Positions 1 to 8,221 of a stretch of DNA of 64,000 bases are shown one piece after another. This DNA is from Oscillospiraceae bacterium (GTDB taxonomy: Bacteria; Bacillota; Clostridia; Oscillospirales; Oscillospiraceae). Under the pieces are notes generated by a model, which was not told where the DNA came from, did no database searches, and saw only the letters and a program-made list of their open reading frames with translations. The stretch's first letter is position 1; every line of letters starts with the position of its first letter. Location of the stretch: NCBI GenBank assembly GCA_015068425.1, contig SVKK01000005.1, positions 1 to 64,000 on the forward strand. The letters run 5' to 3'. Both the position numbers and the translations under genes were made by a program.

Positions 1-155
1 ACGTCTGCGATGGCACTCTGGCGGAGGCCTCTCTTACGCTTGGTGGTCTTCTTGTTCAGGATGTGGCTCTTGTAAGCATGTGCGCGCTTAACCTTGCCGG
101 TCTTGGTGAGATTGAATCTCTTCTTAGCGCCACTGTGGGTCTTAAGTTTGGGCAT
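1..155 (-). CDS. rpmI: 50S ribosomal protein L35 (partial, C-terminus outside window)
   Basis: Reading the minus strand from the ATG at 153-155 gives [14 protein letters not shown] followed by a very basic sequence ending in RKRGLRQSA, the L35 signature. About 51 of the usual 65 or so residues are present; the rest lies before position 1. L35 is a small protein of the large ribosomal subunit. It follows infC by about 30 bases, as in the conserved infC-rpmI-rplT operon, and has its own ribosome binding site (AAGGAGAAA type) between the genes. rplT is expected just outside the window. Confidence 0.95.
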   Translation of the reverse strand, partial: MPKLKTHSGAKKRFNLTKTGKVKRAHAYKSHILNKKTTKRKRGLRQSAIAD

Positions 156-187
156 AGTATATTTCTCCTTCCTTGGTTTAACAAAAA

Positions 188-703
188 TTACTTGGCCTTG
201 GGTGACAGGAACATAGACATATTTCTTCCCTCAAGCTTGGGGTTTTTGTCCATAGTTGCCACGTCGGCACATTTGGCAGCAAAATCCTTGAGAAGCTGTT
301 CACCGATATTGGTGTGAGCCATCTCTCTGCCGCGGAAACGTATGGTAACCTTCAGGCGGTCTCCGTCAGCAAGGAATTTCTGGCCGTTACGCAGTTTGGT
401 ATTGAAGTCATTCTCACCAATGCCGGGAGACATACGAATCTCTTTAACTTCAATAACACGCTGATTTTTCTTGGCCTCTTTCTCGCGCTTTGCCTGCTCA
501 AAACGATACTTGCCGTAATCCATTATCTTGCATACGGGGGGCTTAGCATTGGGAGAAATCAGCACAAGGTCCATTTCCTTTTCATCGGCGATCTTCTGTG
601 CGGCTTCAGCAGACATAATTCCAAGCTGTTCACCGGTATCGCTTATGAGTCTGACCTCGGGGGCATCAATTTCGTCGTTTATCAGATGGTCCAGGTTTGC
701 GAT
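188..703 (-). CDS. infC: Translation initiation factor IF-3, AUC start codon
   Basis: IF-3 binds the 30S subunit, prevents premature joining of the 50S and checks start-codon and initiator tRNA pairing. The protein contains the family stretches [13 protein letters not shown] near the N-terminus, [13 protein letters not shown] and [15 protein letters not shown], and ends SPKAK. No ATG, GTG or TTG sits correctly behind the ribosome binding site. The only codon well placed (9 bases after GGAGG at 713-717) is ATC at 701-703, giving about 171 residues. An in-frame GTG lies at 742, upstream of the ribosome binding site, and would add a non-conserved leader. Rare AUU/AUC starts are known for infC and allow IF-3 to limit its own synthesis. 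It is first gene of the infC-rpmI operon. Confidence 0.92.
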   Translation of the reverse strand: MANLDHLINDEIDAPEVRLISDTGEQLGIMSAEAAQKIADEKEMDLVLISPNAKPPVCKIMDYGKYRFEQAKREKEAKKNQRVIEVKEIRMSPGIGENDFNTKLRNGQKFLADGDRLKVTIRFRGREMAHTNIGEQLLKDFAAKCADVATMDKNPKLEGRNMSMFLSPKAK

Positions 704-869
704 GTCAGAACACCTCCATAAAAAATAAATGCGAATGCACACTACTCAGGCATCCGCACAAAATCCACACTCCTCCCCCCATTAAGGCAGAAGCGGTGAT
801 TATTAACCTCGGCTCGCTCTTGGCGGCGGGGTGAGGACGGACGCCATCCGTACCTACTTCATTTTCAGC
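704..869 (-). promoter_or_regulatory. infC 5' leader, candidate L20/IF-3-type attenuation leader
   Basis: About 165 bases separate the likely transcription start from the infC start codon. The leader contains GC-rich segments and a clear hairpin next to the ribosome binding site (arms 731-738 and 750-757, GCGGATGC against GCATTCGC with one G-U pair). In Firmicutes the infC-rpmI-rplT leader often regulates by transcription attenuation through L20. The sequence shows length and structure only; assignment to that RNA family is inference. Confidence 0.5.
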
Positions 870-875
870 TCGTTT

Positions 876-904
876 ATTATAACAGCACAGTTATTCTATG
901 TCAA
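876..904 (-). promoter_or_regulatory. Consensus sigma-A promoter of infC operon
   Basis: On the minus strand a perfect TTGACA (899-904) is followed after 17 bases by a perfect TATAAT (876-881). Both hexamers match the vegetative consensus exactly. The -35 box lies inside the last codons of the upstream deacetylase gene, whose stop codon is at 891-893. Confidence 0.9.
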
Positions 905-1730
905 CACTTTTTTTGATGTTTGTAAAATATTTTTCACTTGAAATTCCGTGGGGTCGATTAAATCTTCCAAGATAATATAATTCATCCGGGTCACCTGTCA
1001 AGATGTTAATTTTTTCTGTGCATGTAAATGCAGCATCAAATCCCATATCTTTGACAACATCGCAGGTATACCTGTCATATGAACCGTAGGGATAAGCCAT
1101 CGTATAACAAAAATCAATTTTTCTTTTTTCGAACTCCGAAATAAATTTGCTTAAGTCTTCTGATAAGCGACGTCTATATGCCTGCAGGGTTTCCCCCCAC
1201 CTTTTTGCACATCCGGCATTGCTTTTGGATGAGTGCAAATCCCAGCTATGGCATTGAAGCTCCATTATCCCTCGCTTTGATATTTCCATTGCATCATTCC
1301 AATCCAGATAGTCCCATTCACCCGGATATTGGTTTTCTGAGTTGTTTTGGTCGCATAATGAACCAATTATTGCTGCCACACCTTTGTAACCAAACTCTTC
1401 CAAAACCGGTTCCGCATATTCTATCAAACTGCGAAACCCATCATCAAATGTTATCATTACTGGTTTTTCCGGCATTTCAAACTCTCCGCGCTGCCACGCA
1501 AGAAGGTCTTTAATGCCGATACTTTCCCACCCAAGGGAATTTATATACTCCATATCCTCTCGGAATTCCTCGGGGCTTATAACATAGTCATTCCAGCTGT
1601 TCCTATTTGGCGATATCTGATGATACATCAATATTGGAAGCTTAATAGTTTCTTGAGCCTGAACACAGATGCATTCGCTTTGAAAAATGTATAAAATAGC
1701 AAGAATTAAAACACTCATCTTTTTTATCAT
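891..1730 (-). CDS. Secreted polysaccharide deacetylase (NodB-homology, CE4)
   Basis: The start chosen is the ATG at 1728-1730, preceded by AGGTGAT; the open frame continues upstream without family similarity. The 279-residue product begins MIKKMSVLILAILYIF, a signal peptide or membrane anchor. It then has PILMYHQISP, the NodB catalytic motif TFDDG, a metal-binding HSWDLH (HSxxxH) and AYPYGSYD. CE4 enzymes remove N- or O-acetyl groups from extracellular polysaccharides such as peptidoglycan or chitooligosaccharide; the substrate here is not determinable. It stands alone on the minus strand, divergent from the 1824 gene, and its 3' end overlaps the infC promoter. Confidence 0.85.
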   Translation of the reverse strand: MIKKMSVLILAILYIFQSECICVQAQETIKLPILMYHQISPNRNSWNDYVISPEEFREDMEYINSLGWESIGIKDLLAWQRGEFEMPEKPVMITFDDGFRSLIEYAEPVLEEFGYKGVAAIIGSLCDQNNSENQYPGEWDYLDWNDAMEISKRGIMELQCHSWDLHSSKSNAGCAKRWGETLQAYRRRLSEDLSKFISEFEKRKIDFCYTMAYPYGSYDRYTCDVVKDMGFDAAFTCTEKINILTGDPDELYYLGRFNRPHGISSEKYFTNIKKSVDIE

Positions 1731-1823
1731 ACTGATCACCTGAAAATATTTTTCCCATGTGAAAAATATTTCTCCACATAAAATCTCCCATATCGGGCAA
1801 AAATAAGTCCGGGTGATAATATA

Positions 1824-2219
1824 ATGGCTTTTCTGGAATTTTCTTTTATATTTATAATCGGTGCAATCGGCTATGGAAGCATTGAAATGCTCTGGCGCGG
1901 ACATACACATTGGACAATGATTTTATTGGGCGGAGTCTGCCTTTATCTAATATATTTAATTTCAAGCCGAATGAGGGAAAGCATTGGTAAAAAGGCCATA
2001 ATGTGCGCATTTATTGTAACAACACTTGAATTTATCACGGGCTGTATTGTCAATATCCGCTTAGGATGGGATGTGTGGGATTATTCATCTATACCGATGA
2101 ATCTGATGGGTCAAATATGTCCTACATTCTCATTAATGTGGATGGCACTCAGTATACCATGCATACTTTTCTCTAAGCTAATTCATAAAACAATATTCTT
2201 ACCGAATTTAAAGAAATAA
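1824..2219 (+). CDS. Small membrane protein, putative ABC-transporter type IV (CmpB-like) family
   Basis: A 131-residue hydrophobic protein with about four membrane segments. The motif region WDYSSIPMNLMGQICPTFSL is typical of the family annotated as putative ABC-transporter type IV (PF06541 as I recall it), common in Firmicutes, where it appears as a short stand-alone membrane protein. No ATPase partner lies next to it, so a transport role is not shown here. It starts at ATG 1824 behind a weak GGGTGA and ends at a bidirectional terminator shared with deoC. Confidence 0.6.
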   Translation: MAFLEFSFIFIIGAIGYGSIEMLWRGHTHWTMILLGGVCLYLIYLISSRMRESIGKKAIMCAFIVTTLEFITGCIVNIRLGWDVWDYSSIPMNLMGQICPTFSLMWMALSIPCILFSKLIHKTIFLPNLKK

Positions 2220-2252
2220 AAACGGCTTACCAATATAAGGTAAGCCGTTTTT
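2218..2252. terminator. Bidirectional terminator between the 1824 gene and deoC
   Basis: The stem AACGGCTTAC / GTAAGCCGTT has a short loop and is flanked by an A tract on the left and a T tract on the right, so it can terminate both convergent genes. Confidence 0.9.
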
Positions 2253-2262
2253 CATATTAATA

Positions 2263-2934
2263 TCAATAACTATCTCCGGATGCTTCCTGAGACATTGCAA
2301 TCTTAACGATTCGACTGGTACCGAGACGCTCGGCGCCGAGCTCAATAAATTTTTCAGCATCTTCAAGGGAACTGATTCCGCCGGATGCCTTAACCTTAAC
2401 ATGTTCTGCACTGTGCTTGCGCAGAAGCTCAACATCCTCGAAAGTTGCGCCGCCGGTGGAAAAACCGGTGGAGGTCTTGATGTATTCCGCACCGGAATTG
2501 TTCACGATCTCACAGAGCTTTATTTTTTCGTCCTCAGTAAGGAGGCAAGTCTCAATTATAACTTTCATTATCTTGCCGGGACAAGCCTGACGAACAGCCT
2601 TTATATCGGCGAGAAGGGCATCCCAGCAGCGGTCTTTAACCATTCCAATATTAATAACCATATCAATTTCATCAGCACCGTGGGCGATCGCATCAGCTGT
2701 TTCAGCAGCTTTTGCCGCGCTCGTCATATACCCGTTGGGAAAACCAATAACGGTGCAGATTGCAAGTTTATTACCAACATAGCGTTTCGCTCCTGCAACG
2801 TGGGCGGGGGGTATGCAAACACTTGCACAGCCATATTTTATTCCCTGATCGCAGAGTGCCATTATTTCAGAAGAAGTGCAGTCCTGACGAAGCAGAGTGT
2901 GGTCGCATTTAGCAAGGATATCTTTGAGTTCCAT
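2263..2934 (-). CDS. deoC: Deoxyribose-phosphate aldolase
   Basis: DeoC cleaves 2-deoxy-D-ribose 5-phosphate to glyceraldehyde 3-phosphate and acetaldehyde in deoxynucleoside salvage. The product (223 residues from the ATG at 2932-2934, behind AAAGGAGAT) has DHTLL near the start, VIGFPNG, the catalytic Schiff-base lysine in YIKTSTGF (about residue 153) and the phosphate-binding KVKASGGI. Its length is normal. It is monocistronic, with a promoter at 2970-2998 and a terminator at 2218-2252. An upstream in-frame extension is open but lacks a ribosome binding site. Confidence 0.95.
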   Translation of the reverse strand: MELKDILAKCDHTLLRQDCTSSEIMALCDQGIKYGCASVCIPPAHVAGAKRYVGNKLAICTVIGFPNGYMTSAAKAAETADAIAHGADEIDMVINIGMVKDRCWDALLADIKAVRQACPGKIMKVIIETCLLTEDEKIKLCEIVNNSGAEYIKTSTGFSTGGATFEDVELLRKHSAEHVKVKASGGISSLEDAEKFIELGAERLGTSRIVKIAMSQEASGDSY

Positions 2935-2969
2935 AAGATTATCTCCTTTTGTGTTCATATTATAAATTA

Positions 2970-2998
2970 ATAATAACAGATAGCCGTACAAATTTCAA
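2970..2998 (-). promoter_or_regulatory. Promoter of deoC
   Basis: Minus-strand TTGAAA (2993-2998), a 17-base spacer and TATTAT (2970-2975), about 35 bases upstream of the deoC start. It is a good vegetative match; no operator is obvious. Confidence 0.65.
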
Positions 2999-3075
2999 TG
3001 ATGAGAACACATAAATAATGCTCCATTCGAATATCATCAATTGAACAGTTAAACAGCTATATACGAGGTGATTTA

Positions 3076-3684
3076 ATGGACGAAATTACAGTAAATAATT
3101 ATTGCCTTCTGCGGGGACGAATGACGGAAGTCCCCCGTTATTCCCATTCAGCAAGGGGGGAAGACTTTTATCATTTCCCTCTTGAAATCAGCAGACTTTC
3201 CGGCACAACAGACATCATTAACATCATATCAAGAAGCTCGCTTCTTGACGATATTGAAGTAAAGAAAAACTGCAATCTTTGCATTGAGGGCACCCTTCGT
3301 TCCTTCAATAATAAAAGCGGAGCAGGCCCAAAACTGGTCATAACGGTTTTCGCAAAGGAAATGTATTTCGAACCCGGTGACGACGAAAATATAATTGAAC
3401 TAAGAGGGACAATTTGCAAACCGCCCTCATTCAGAGCAACACCAATGGGCAGAGAAATATGCGATTTAATGCTGGCAGTTAACCGCCCCTACGGCCGCAG
3501 TGATTATCTTCCCTGCATAACATGGGGTCTTAAAGCAAGAGAGGCAGCACAATGGAGCGTAGGAACTTCTGTCATTCTAAACGGCCGAATTCAAAGCAGA
3601 AATTATACAAAAATAATTAACGGCGAGTATTTTGAAAAAACCGCATACGAAGTTTCGGTAATCAATATATGCAAAGATACATAA
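3076..3684 (+). CDS. SSB-like protein with two OB folds
   Basis: A 202-residue protein that appears to be two single-stranded-DNA-binding OB folds in tandem. The C-terminal half (about residues 105-198) is recognisably SSB: LRGTI, DYLPCITWG and NGRIQSRNYTK. The N-terminal half begins LLRGRMTEVPRYSHSARGE and has GTLRSFNNKSG, an SSB-like fold with weaker similarity. The acidic DDDIPF-type tail of replicative SSB is absent, so this is probably an accessory SSB. The start is ATG 3076 behind GAGGTGATTTA. It is monocistronic and ends at the 3690 hairpin. Confidence 0.75.
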   Translation: MDEITVNNYCLLRGRMTEVPRYSHSARGEDFYHFPLEISRLSGTTDIINIISRSSLLDDIEVKKNCNLCIEGTLRSFNNKSGAGPKLVITVFAKEMYFEPGDDENIIELRGTICKPPSFRATPMGREICDLMLAVNRPYGRSDYLPCITWGLKAREAAQWSVGTSVILNGRIQSRNYTKIINGEYFEKTAYEVSVINICKDT

Positions 3685-3689
3685 ATAAC

Positions 3690-3720
3690 GAGGCGCAGGA
3701 TTTATGTCCGCGCCTCATTT
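3690..3720. terminator. Terminator between the SSB-like gene and yihY
   Basis: GAGGCGC (3690-3696) pairs with GCGCCTC (3710-3716), followed by a T-rich run. The yihY stop codon (3702-3704) lies in the loop. Confidence 0.8.
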
Positions 3721-4520
3721 ATTTTTTCCAATGCAGTATTCAGAATATTCCCCAGGAAAAGAAGATTGCTGAAAATATAAAGCCAAAGAAGCATTACCAT
3801 TACCGAAGCGAGAGAACCATATATGAGCGGATATTTTATACTTATTCCAATAAACCACGAAAAGACAAAGCTGACGGCAACAATTGCAAAAGACGCCCAA
3901 AACGCCCCCGGCACAATAAGCGTATCGCTTTTCTTTGGGCTGCACAGCCTATAGGCTCCCAGAATGAATATAAACAGTACAAAAAACAAAAGCAGAAACC
4001 TGAACCACTCCCAATTTTTTGATATATTTATTATCTTTACATTCTCATCAATAAAGTTTATAAACCATCCACCGCTGGCAATAAGCAATGCTGCAAAATA
4101 TATGGCTGAGAGAAAAACAAGAGAGTATACAAAAGACATAAAAAAGGCAAATTGCTTCTTTACCTTTTTTACTCTCCTGATCTCGTTCATTACTTTATCG
4201 ACAATTCTAAATCCCGCAGCAGAGCTCGTGGCAAGAGCAACAAGTGCAACTGTGACCATTCTATGGCTTGAGTTTGAACTAACATAAGCCAAATAATCCA
4301 TTAATGTATTAACCGTTTCGACAGGCAACATTCCTCTTAATATCCCCTCAAATTCTTCCGCGGTCGGGAACAAGCTTCCAAGCATTGAATTAAGACAAAT
4401 AAGCAAAGGAAATAATGACAGCATAAAAAAATATGAAAGTGCCGCTGATGCTCTTGAAATATGATTGATAAAATAAAGCCGTATTACATTTTCAGCAAGG
4501 TATGCAGTTTTTTTAATCAT
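3702..4520 (-). CDS. YihY/BrkB family inner membrane protein
   Basis: A 272-residue protein with about six membrane segments. ASAALSYFFMLSLFPLLI near the N-terminus and YGSLASVMVMLLWLYIFSNLLFLGN near the C-terminus are the hallmark regions of the YihY/UPF0761 family, once linked to ribonuclease BN. The molecular function is unresolved. The start chosen is ATG 4520 behind AGGTGGTTAT; a further upstream in-frame ATG lacks a ribosome binding site. It is convergent with the SSB-like gene. Confidence 0.85.
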   Translation of the reverse strand: MIKKTAYLAENVIRLYFINHISRASAALSYFFMLSLFPLLICLNSMLGSLFPTAEEFEGILRGMLPVETVNTLMDYLAYVSSNSSHRMVTVALVALATSSAAGFRIVDKVMNEIRRVKKVKKQFAFFMSFVYSLVFLSAIYFAALLIASGGWFINFIDENVKIINISKNWEWFRFLLLFFVLFIFILGAYRLCSPKKSDTLIVPGAFWASFAIVAVSFVFSWFIGISIKYPLIYGSLASVMVMLLWLYIFSNLLFLGNILNTALEKINEART

Positions 4521-4600
4521 ATAACCACCTATGAAAATATTAAGCAGGTAAAACAAAATTTATTCCAATGCAGAAGATCTTAGATAAAAACAATTATCGG

Positions 4601-4629
4601 TTGTAAGAGTTATTCAAATGTGATAAACT
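4601..4629 (+). promoter_or_regulatory. Promoter of the DUF5058 operon
   Basis: TTGTAA (4601-4606), a 17-base spacer and TAAACT (4624-4629), giving a short leader of about 20 bases before the ribosome binding site AAAGGAG at 4643-4649. Confidence 0.5.
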
Positions 4630-4657
4630 GTAAAAAAATAGAAAAGGAGTGAGTACA

Positions 4658-5386
4658 GTGACTGTTTTGGAACAAATGAACTCATGGCCAATATATCTTA
4701 TCTGCGGAATTATAATTCTCTTTGTGCTTGCAATGAGCGTGTTTTTTATGGTGAGAGCCTGGAAAGCAGGTCTGGCCATAGGCATGGACAACGCAAAATT
4801 GCGCCGGGCAGTTGCATCAAGCATAAGCTTCACCCTGCTCCCCAGCATCAGCATTCTTCTTGGCGTAATCGCACTTAGCGGCTCCTTGGGCGTTCCCCTC
4901 CCCTGGGTCAGACTCAGCGTTATCGGCGCACTTCACTATGAAACAAGTGTTGCCGACATAGCAGCAAGGGCAATTGGTCTCTCCGGTCTTAACATCAGTG
5001 AGATGACTGCCACTGCATATACCACGATAGCTCTTGTTATGAGCGCCGGTATAATATGGGGTATTGTATTGACTGTTCTCTTCAACAAGCGCTACACCGG
5101 CCGTCTTCAGACTCCCAAAGCCAAAAAAGGCAAAGGGTTTGGCGATACAGCTATGGTAGCTATGTTCATCGGTCTTGTGGCTGCGTATATAGGCAGCTAT
5201 GTTGGAACTTTCACCTCAACGAGAAATTATATTCCTCTTATAGTTCTTGTTGTAAGCGCCCTTGCTATGGCTGGATTTACCTGGCTGACAGAAAAGAAAA
5301 ATATCAGCTGGCTGGAAAGCTTCTCAGTTGCAGGCAGTATGATCATTGGTATGGCCGCTGCAGTTTTGGCTGGAGTCTTTATGTAA
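4658..5386 (+). CDS. DUF5058 family membrane protein, first of a two-gene membrane system
   Basis: A protein of about 242 residues and six or seven membrane segments. It carries LGVPLPWVRLSVIGALHYET, which I associate with the DUF5058 family of Clostridia. The start is GTG 4658, eight bases after AAAGGAG; an in-frame GTG at 4649 overlaps the ribosome binding site and is unlikely. The next gene starts 13 bases after its stop with its own AAGGAGGTG. Such tight pairing of two polytopic proteins suggests a two-subunit transporter; the substrate is unknown. No ATP-binding motif is present. Confidence 0.65.
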   Translation: MTVLEQMNSWPIYLICGIIILFVLAMSVFFMVRAWKAGLAIGMDNAKLRRAVASSISFTLLPSISILLGVIALSGSLGVPLPWVRLSVIGALHYETSVADIAARAIGLSGLNISEMTATAYTTIALVMSAGIIWGIVLTVLFNKRYTGRLQTPKAKKGKGFGDTAMVAMFIGLVAAYIGSYVGTFTSTRNYIPLIVLVVSALAMAGFTWLTEKKNISWLESFSVAGSMIIGMAAAVLAGVFM

Positions 5387-5399
5387 GGAGGTGCGGATA

Positions 5400-6086
5400 A
5401 TGGAAAAAAAGACATTTTTTGAAAAATATAACGCCCGCACCCATACATACGGACGCATAGGACTCATTATTGGTCTTATTCTCATGCTGGGCTTTCCCTT
5501 TGCAATGGGAATGGTGCTTCACGCCATGCCGGATATGAAAGCCTTCTGGAAAGGCTTTTTGCAGGTTGCTGTTGTATATATCCCCAGCTGCGCTGTTGAG
5601 TTTTTGATATATACACCTATGATGGGCGCAGGCGGAAGCTATCTTGCATTTATCACAGGTAATCTTATAAACATGAAGATACCCTGCATGATGAACGCAA
5701 AGGAAATTACCAAAGCCGAAGTTGGAACTCCTGAAAGCGAAATTGTTGCCACCCTCTCCATTGCTGCATCAGCTATGACAACTACTGCTGTTATAGCTGT
5801 GGGTGTTCTTCTCCTCATTCCTCTTCAGCCCGTGCTTTCCAATCCTGTTCTCGCACCCGCTTTCAACAATGTTGTTCCTGCCCTTTTCGGAGCCCTTGCT
5901 TATCAATATTTCCGCAAAGGAATTAAGATAGTAGCAATTCCTCTGGTTGTAATGTCTCTGCTTTTTGTGTTTGTTCCCTCTTTAATTGGCAGTGTAGGAT
6001 TTATGATTATCCCCAGCGGCGCAATGGCTATTGGTATAGGATACGTACTCTGGAAAAGAGAACAGAAAAAGCAGACCGAAGAATAA
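5400..6086 (+). CDS. Polytopic membrane protein, partner of DUF5058
   Basis: 228 residues with about six membrane segments. The most distinctive stretch is GGSYLAFITGNLINMKIP in the middle, a polar-glycine motif that could line a transport path, followed by a soluble loop with NAKEITKAEVGTPESE. I do not recognise a characterised family. It is translated from ATG 5400 behind AAGGAGGTG and is surely co-transcribed with the DUF5058 gene. The pair ends at a strong terminator. A secondary transporter made of two unlike subunits is inference. Confidence 0.6.
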   Translation: MEKKTFFEKYNARTHTYGRIGLIIGLILMLGFPFAMGMVLHAMPDMKAFWKGFLQVAVVYIPSCAVEFLIYTPMMGAGGSYLAFITGNLINMKIPCMMNAKEITKAEVGTPESEIVATLSIAASAMTTTAVIAVGVLLLIPLQPVLSNPVLAPAFNNVVPALFGALAYQYFRKGIKIVAIPLVVMSLLFVFVPSLIGSVGFMIIPSGAMAIGIGYVLWKREQKKQTEE

Positions 6087-6100
6087 TCAAATCATCATAT

Positions 6101-6137
6101 AAAAAAATCACCCCGTGAAAACACGGGGTGATTTTTT
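6101..6137. terminator. Bidirectional terminator between the DUF5058 pair and ftsZ
   Basis: TCACCCCGTG (6108-6117) pairs perfectly with CACGGGGTGA (6122-6131) around an AAAA loop, flanked by A and T tracts. It ends both the plus-strand pair and the minus-strand dcw cluster. Confidence 0.95.
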
Positions 6138-6144
6138 ACACAAA

Positions 6145-7281
6145 TTATTTGCTGTTGAAAATTTTGAAAATGCTGTCAAAAGGATCTTCATCGCTGGAGG
6201 CATTTTCGGGTTCAGCCTTCTGTGCCATCTGGGTTGCAGCGGTAAAGAGCTCAGCAGCCTGAACGGGCTCTGCAACAGGAGCAGCGGGAGCAGCCTGCTG
6301 TGCAGGAGCTGCAGCGGTATCTTTCTTCTCATCAAAGCCGGTGGCGATGATGGTAACACGGATAGTGTCATCCATACTGTCATCAAAGGTTGCACCGAAG
6401 ATGATATTGGCATCGGGATGAGCTGCTTCCTGAACCAGAGTTGCAGCAGCCTCAACATCTTCAAGACCCATATCCGCGGAGCCGGTGATGTTGATAAGAA
6501 CGCCGCGGGCTCCATCGATGGAAGTTTCCATCAGAGGACTGGATACAGCAATACGCGCAGCTTCTTCCGCCTTGCCCTTGCCTACAGCAGTACCTACGCC
6601 CATATGTGCATAGCCTGCATCCTTCATTATTGTGGTAACATCGGCAAAGTCAAGGTTAATAAAGCCGGTATTCTTAATAAGGTCAGAAATGGAAATAACG
6701 GCTTGTTTGAGGACATCGTCAGCAATTTCAAATGCGTTTGCAAAGGTGACCTTCTGGTCAGTTGCGTACTTCAGGCGATCATTGGGGATAATAAGAAGGC
6801 TATCCACCTTGCCGAGAAGCTCTTCAATGCCCTTCTTAGCCTGATCCATGCGGCGCTTTCCTTCAAAAGTGAAGGGCTTAGTAACAACACCGACAGTGAG
6901 CTTTCCAGCTTCCTTGGCAATTTCAGCAACAATGGGAGCTGCACCGGTACCGGTGCCACCACCCATACCAGCAGTAATGAAAACCATATCTGCATCTTCA
7001 ATTGCCTTTGCTATATTATTGCGGCTTTCCTCAGCAGAGTTTTTTCCGACTGCGGGATCGGAACCGGCGCCCTGACCATGGGTAAGCTTTTCACCTATCT
7101 GAATCTTCTGATCAGCGGTGGAAACAACAAGAGCCTGCTTATCGGTATTAACAGCAATAAACTCTACACCCTTTGCAGAGGAACTTACCATGCGGTTGAC
7201 AACATTGTTGCCGGCACCGCCTACACCGATAACCTTGAGATTAACAACGGTTTCACCGCTATTATCAGGAACATATGACAT
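6145..7281 (-). CDS. ftsZ: Cell division protein FtsZ
   Basis: FtsZ is the tubulin-like GTPase that polymerises into the division ring. The 378-residue product has [15 protein letters not shown] near the start, the GTP-binding [12 protein letters not shown] (about residue 105) and the catalytic loop NLDFADV. After the GTPase core comes an Ala/Pro/Gln-rich linker from about residue 320, then a C-terminal peptide [13 protein letters not shown]. That tail differs from the usual conserved binding peptide for FtsA/SepF (D/E-IPxFLR), though an acidic-hydrophobic pattern remains. It is the last gene of the dcw cluster, with its own promoter at 7353-7381. Confidence 0.97.
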   Translation of the reverse strand: MSYVPDNSGETVVNLKVIGVGGAGNNVVNRMVSSSAKGVEFIAVNTDKQALVVSTADQKIQIGEKLTHGQGAGSDPAVGKNSAEESRNNIAKAIEDADMVFITAGMGGGTGTGAAPIVAEIAKEAGKLTVGVVTKPFTFEGKRRMDQAKKGIEELLGKVDSLLIIPNDRLKYATDQKVTFANAFEIADDVLKQAVISISDLIKNTGFINLDFADVTTIMKDAGYAHMGVGTAVGKGKAEEAARIAVSSPLMETSIDGARGVLINITGSADMGLEDVEAAATLVQEAAHPDANIIFGATFDDSMDDTIRVTIIATGFDEKKDTAAAPAQQAAPAAPVAEPVQAAELFTAATQMAQKAEPENASSDEDPFDSIFKIFNSK

Positions 7282-7352
7282 ATCTATTGCCTCCCTAACA
7301 TATTTTTATAGTTTACGGAGATTTTCCGAGGTAAATGATTTTTTATCAATTT

Positions 7353-7381
7353 ATTTTAATACATTTTTTCTATAAGGTCAA
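7353..7381 (-). promoter_or_regulatory. Internal promoter for ftsZ
   Basis: Minus-strand TTGACC (7376-7381), a 17-base spacer and TAAAAT (7353-7358) lie in the 136-base gap between ftsQ and ftsZ. It would let FtsZ be made in excess of the other dcw products. Confidence 0.65.
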
Positions 7382-7417
7382 TGCTTTTTAGAAATATTAT
7401 GTATACCTTTTGACAAA

Positions 7418-8158
7418 TTAATCATATGTGAGATGAGCCGCAGAGTCAATTGATAAATCTATTGTTCCGCAGTCTCCGCTTTGAAGAGCCTGCACAGTTG
7501 CAATCAAAAGCTGGAATTTATACCCAACGTTTTCATATCGACCCATTTTAACATTAAATCGCCCAACAAAATCGAATTGCGGATTATTAAGATCTCTCAT
7601 ATCAAGCACCTTAATGCTTTGTCTGAGGTTTAATGCGGAAATCTGTTTAAGCATATCGGAGAGATAATTAACATTATCTTCATTTGCTTCCGGAGAAACC
7701 AGCATCTCGCCTTCTGCAGGAGAAACCGCGGTAAGGCCCTTAACATAGACAAGGGCACTTGCATCAGCACTGCTGACCTTGGAGAGAAGTTTGCAGCTCC
7801 TGTCTATGGCCCAAAGGCCGTTGTCGGTTTCAATGCAGGCAATTGCCTCGCTTTCTATAACCTGAACAATGATGCTGTTTGGCATTTTTCTGTCTATAGA
7901 AACCTCTTCAACATACGGAAGCTTTGCAAAAATTCTGCTGGCTGCAGAAAAACGGTTGATAAAGAAGAGGTTATCTCCCTCTGCCACACCGGATGCAACC
8001 GAAATCTCTTCATCGGTATAGAATTTATTTCCGTTTACCTCGATATTTTTAACCTGGAAGAAAACACCAAGAACAAATATCAGCGCTGCACATACAAGTG
8101 CAAAGGCCAAAGGCCAGAAAATAACGCTATGTTTATTTTTTTTGTTGTTTGAAGGCAA
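7418..8158 (-). CDS. ftsQ: Cell division protein FtsQ/DivIB, TTG start
   Basis: About 246 residues: a short basic N-terminus, one membrane segment (IFWPLAFALVCAALIFVLGVFF), then a POTRA domain beginning VKNIEVNGNKFYTDEEI and a beta domain with ESEAIACIE. This is the layout of FtsQ/DivIB, which joins FtsL and FtsB/DivIC in the divisome. The start chosen is TTG 8158 behind AGAGGG; an in-frame GTG at 8209 has no ribosome binding site. It lies between murA and ftsZ, as in many Clostridia. Confidence 0.88.
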   Translation of the reverse strand: MPSNNKKNKHSVIFWPLAFALVCAALIFVLGVFFQVKNIEVNGNKFYTDEEISVASGVAEGDNLFFINRFSAASRIFAKLPYVEEVSIDRKMPNSIIVQVIESEAIACIETDNGLWAIDRSCKLLSKVSSADASALVYVKGLTAVSPAEGEMLVSPEANEDNVNYLSDMLKQISALNLRQSIKVLDMRDLNNPQFDFVGRFNVKMGRYENVGYKFQLLIATVQALQSGDCGTIDLSIDSAAHLTYD

Positions 8159-8221
8159 TTTTATCCCTCTTTCGTATATAAGTTGTATCTTATGTATAAA
8201 TAAACACAAAAGATAGAATCA

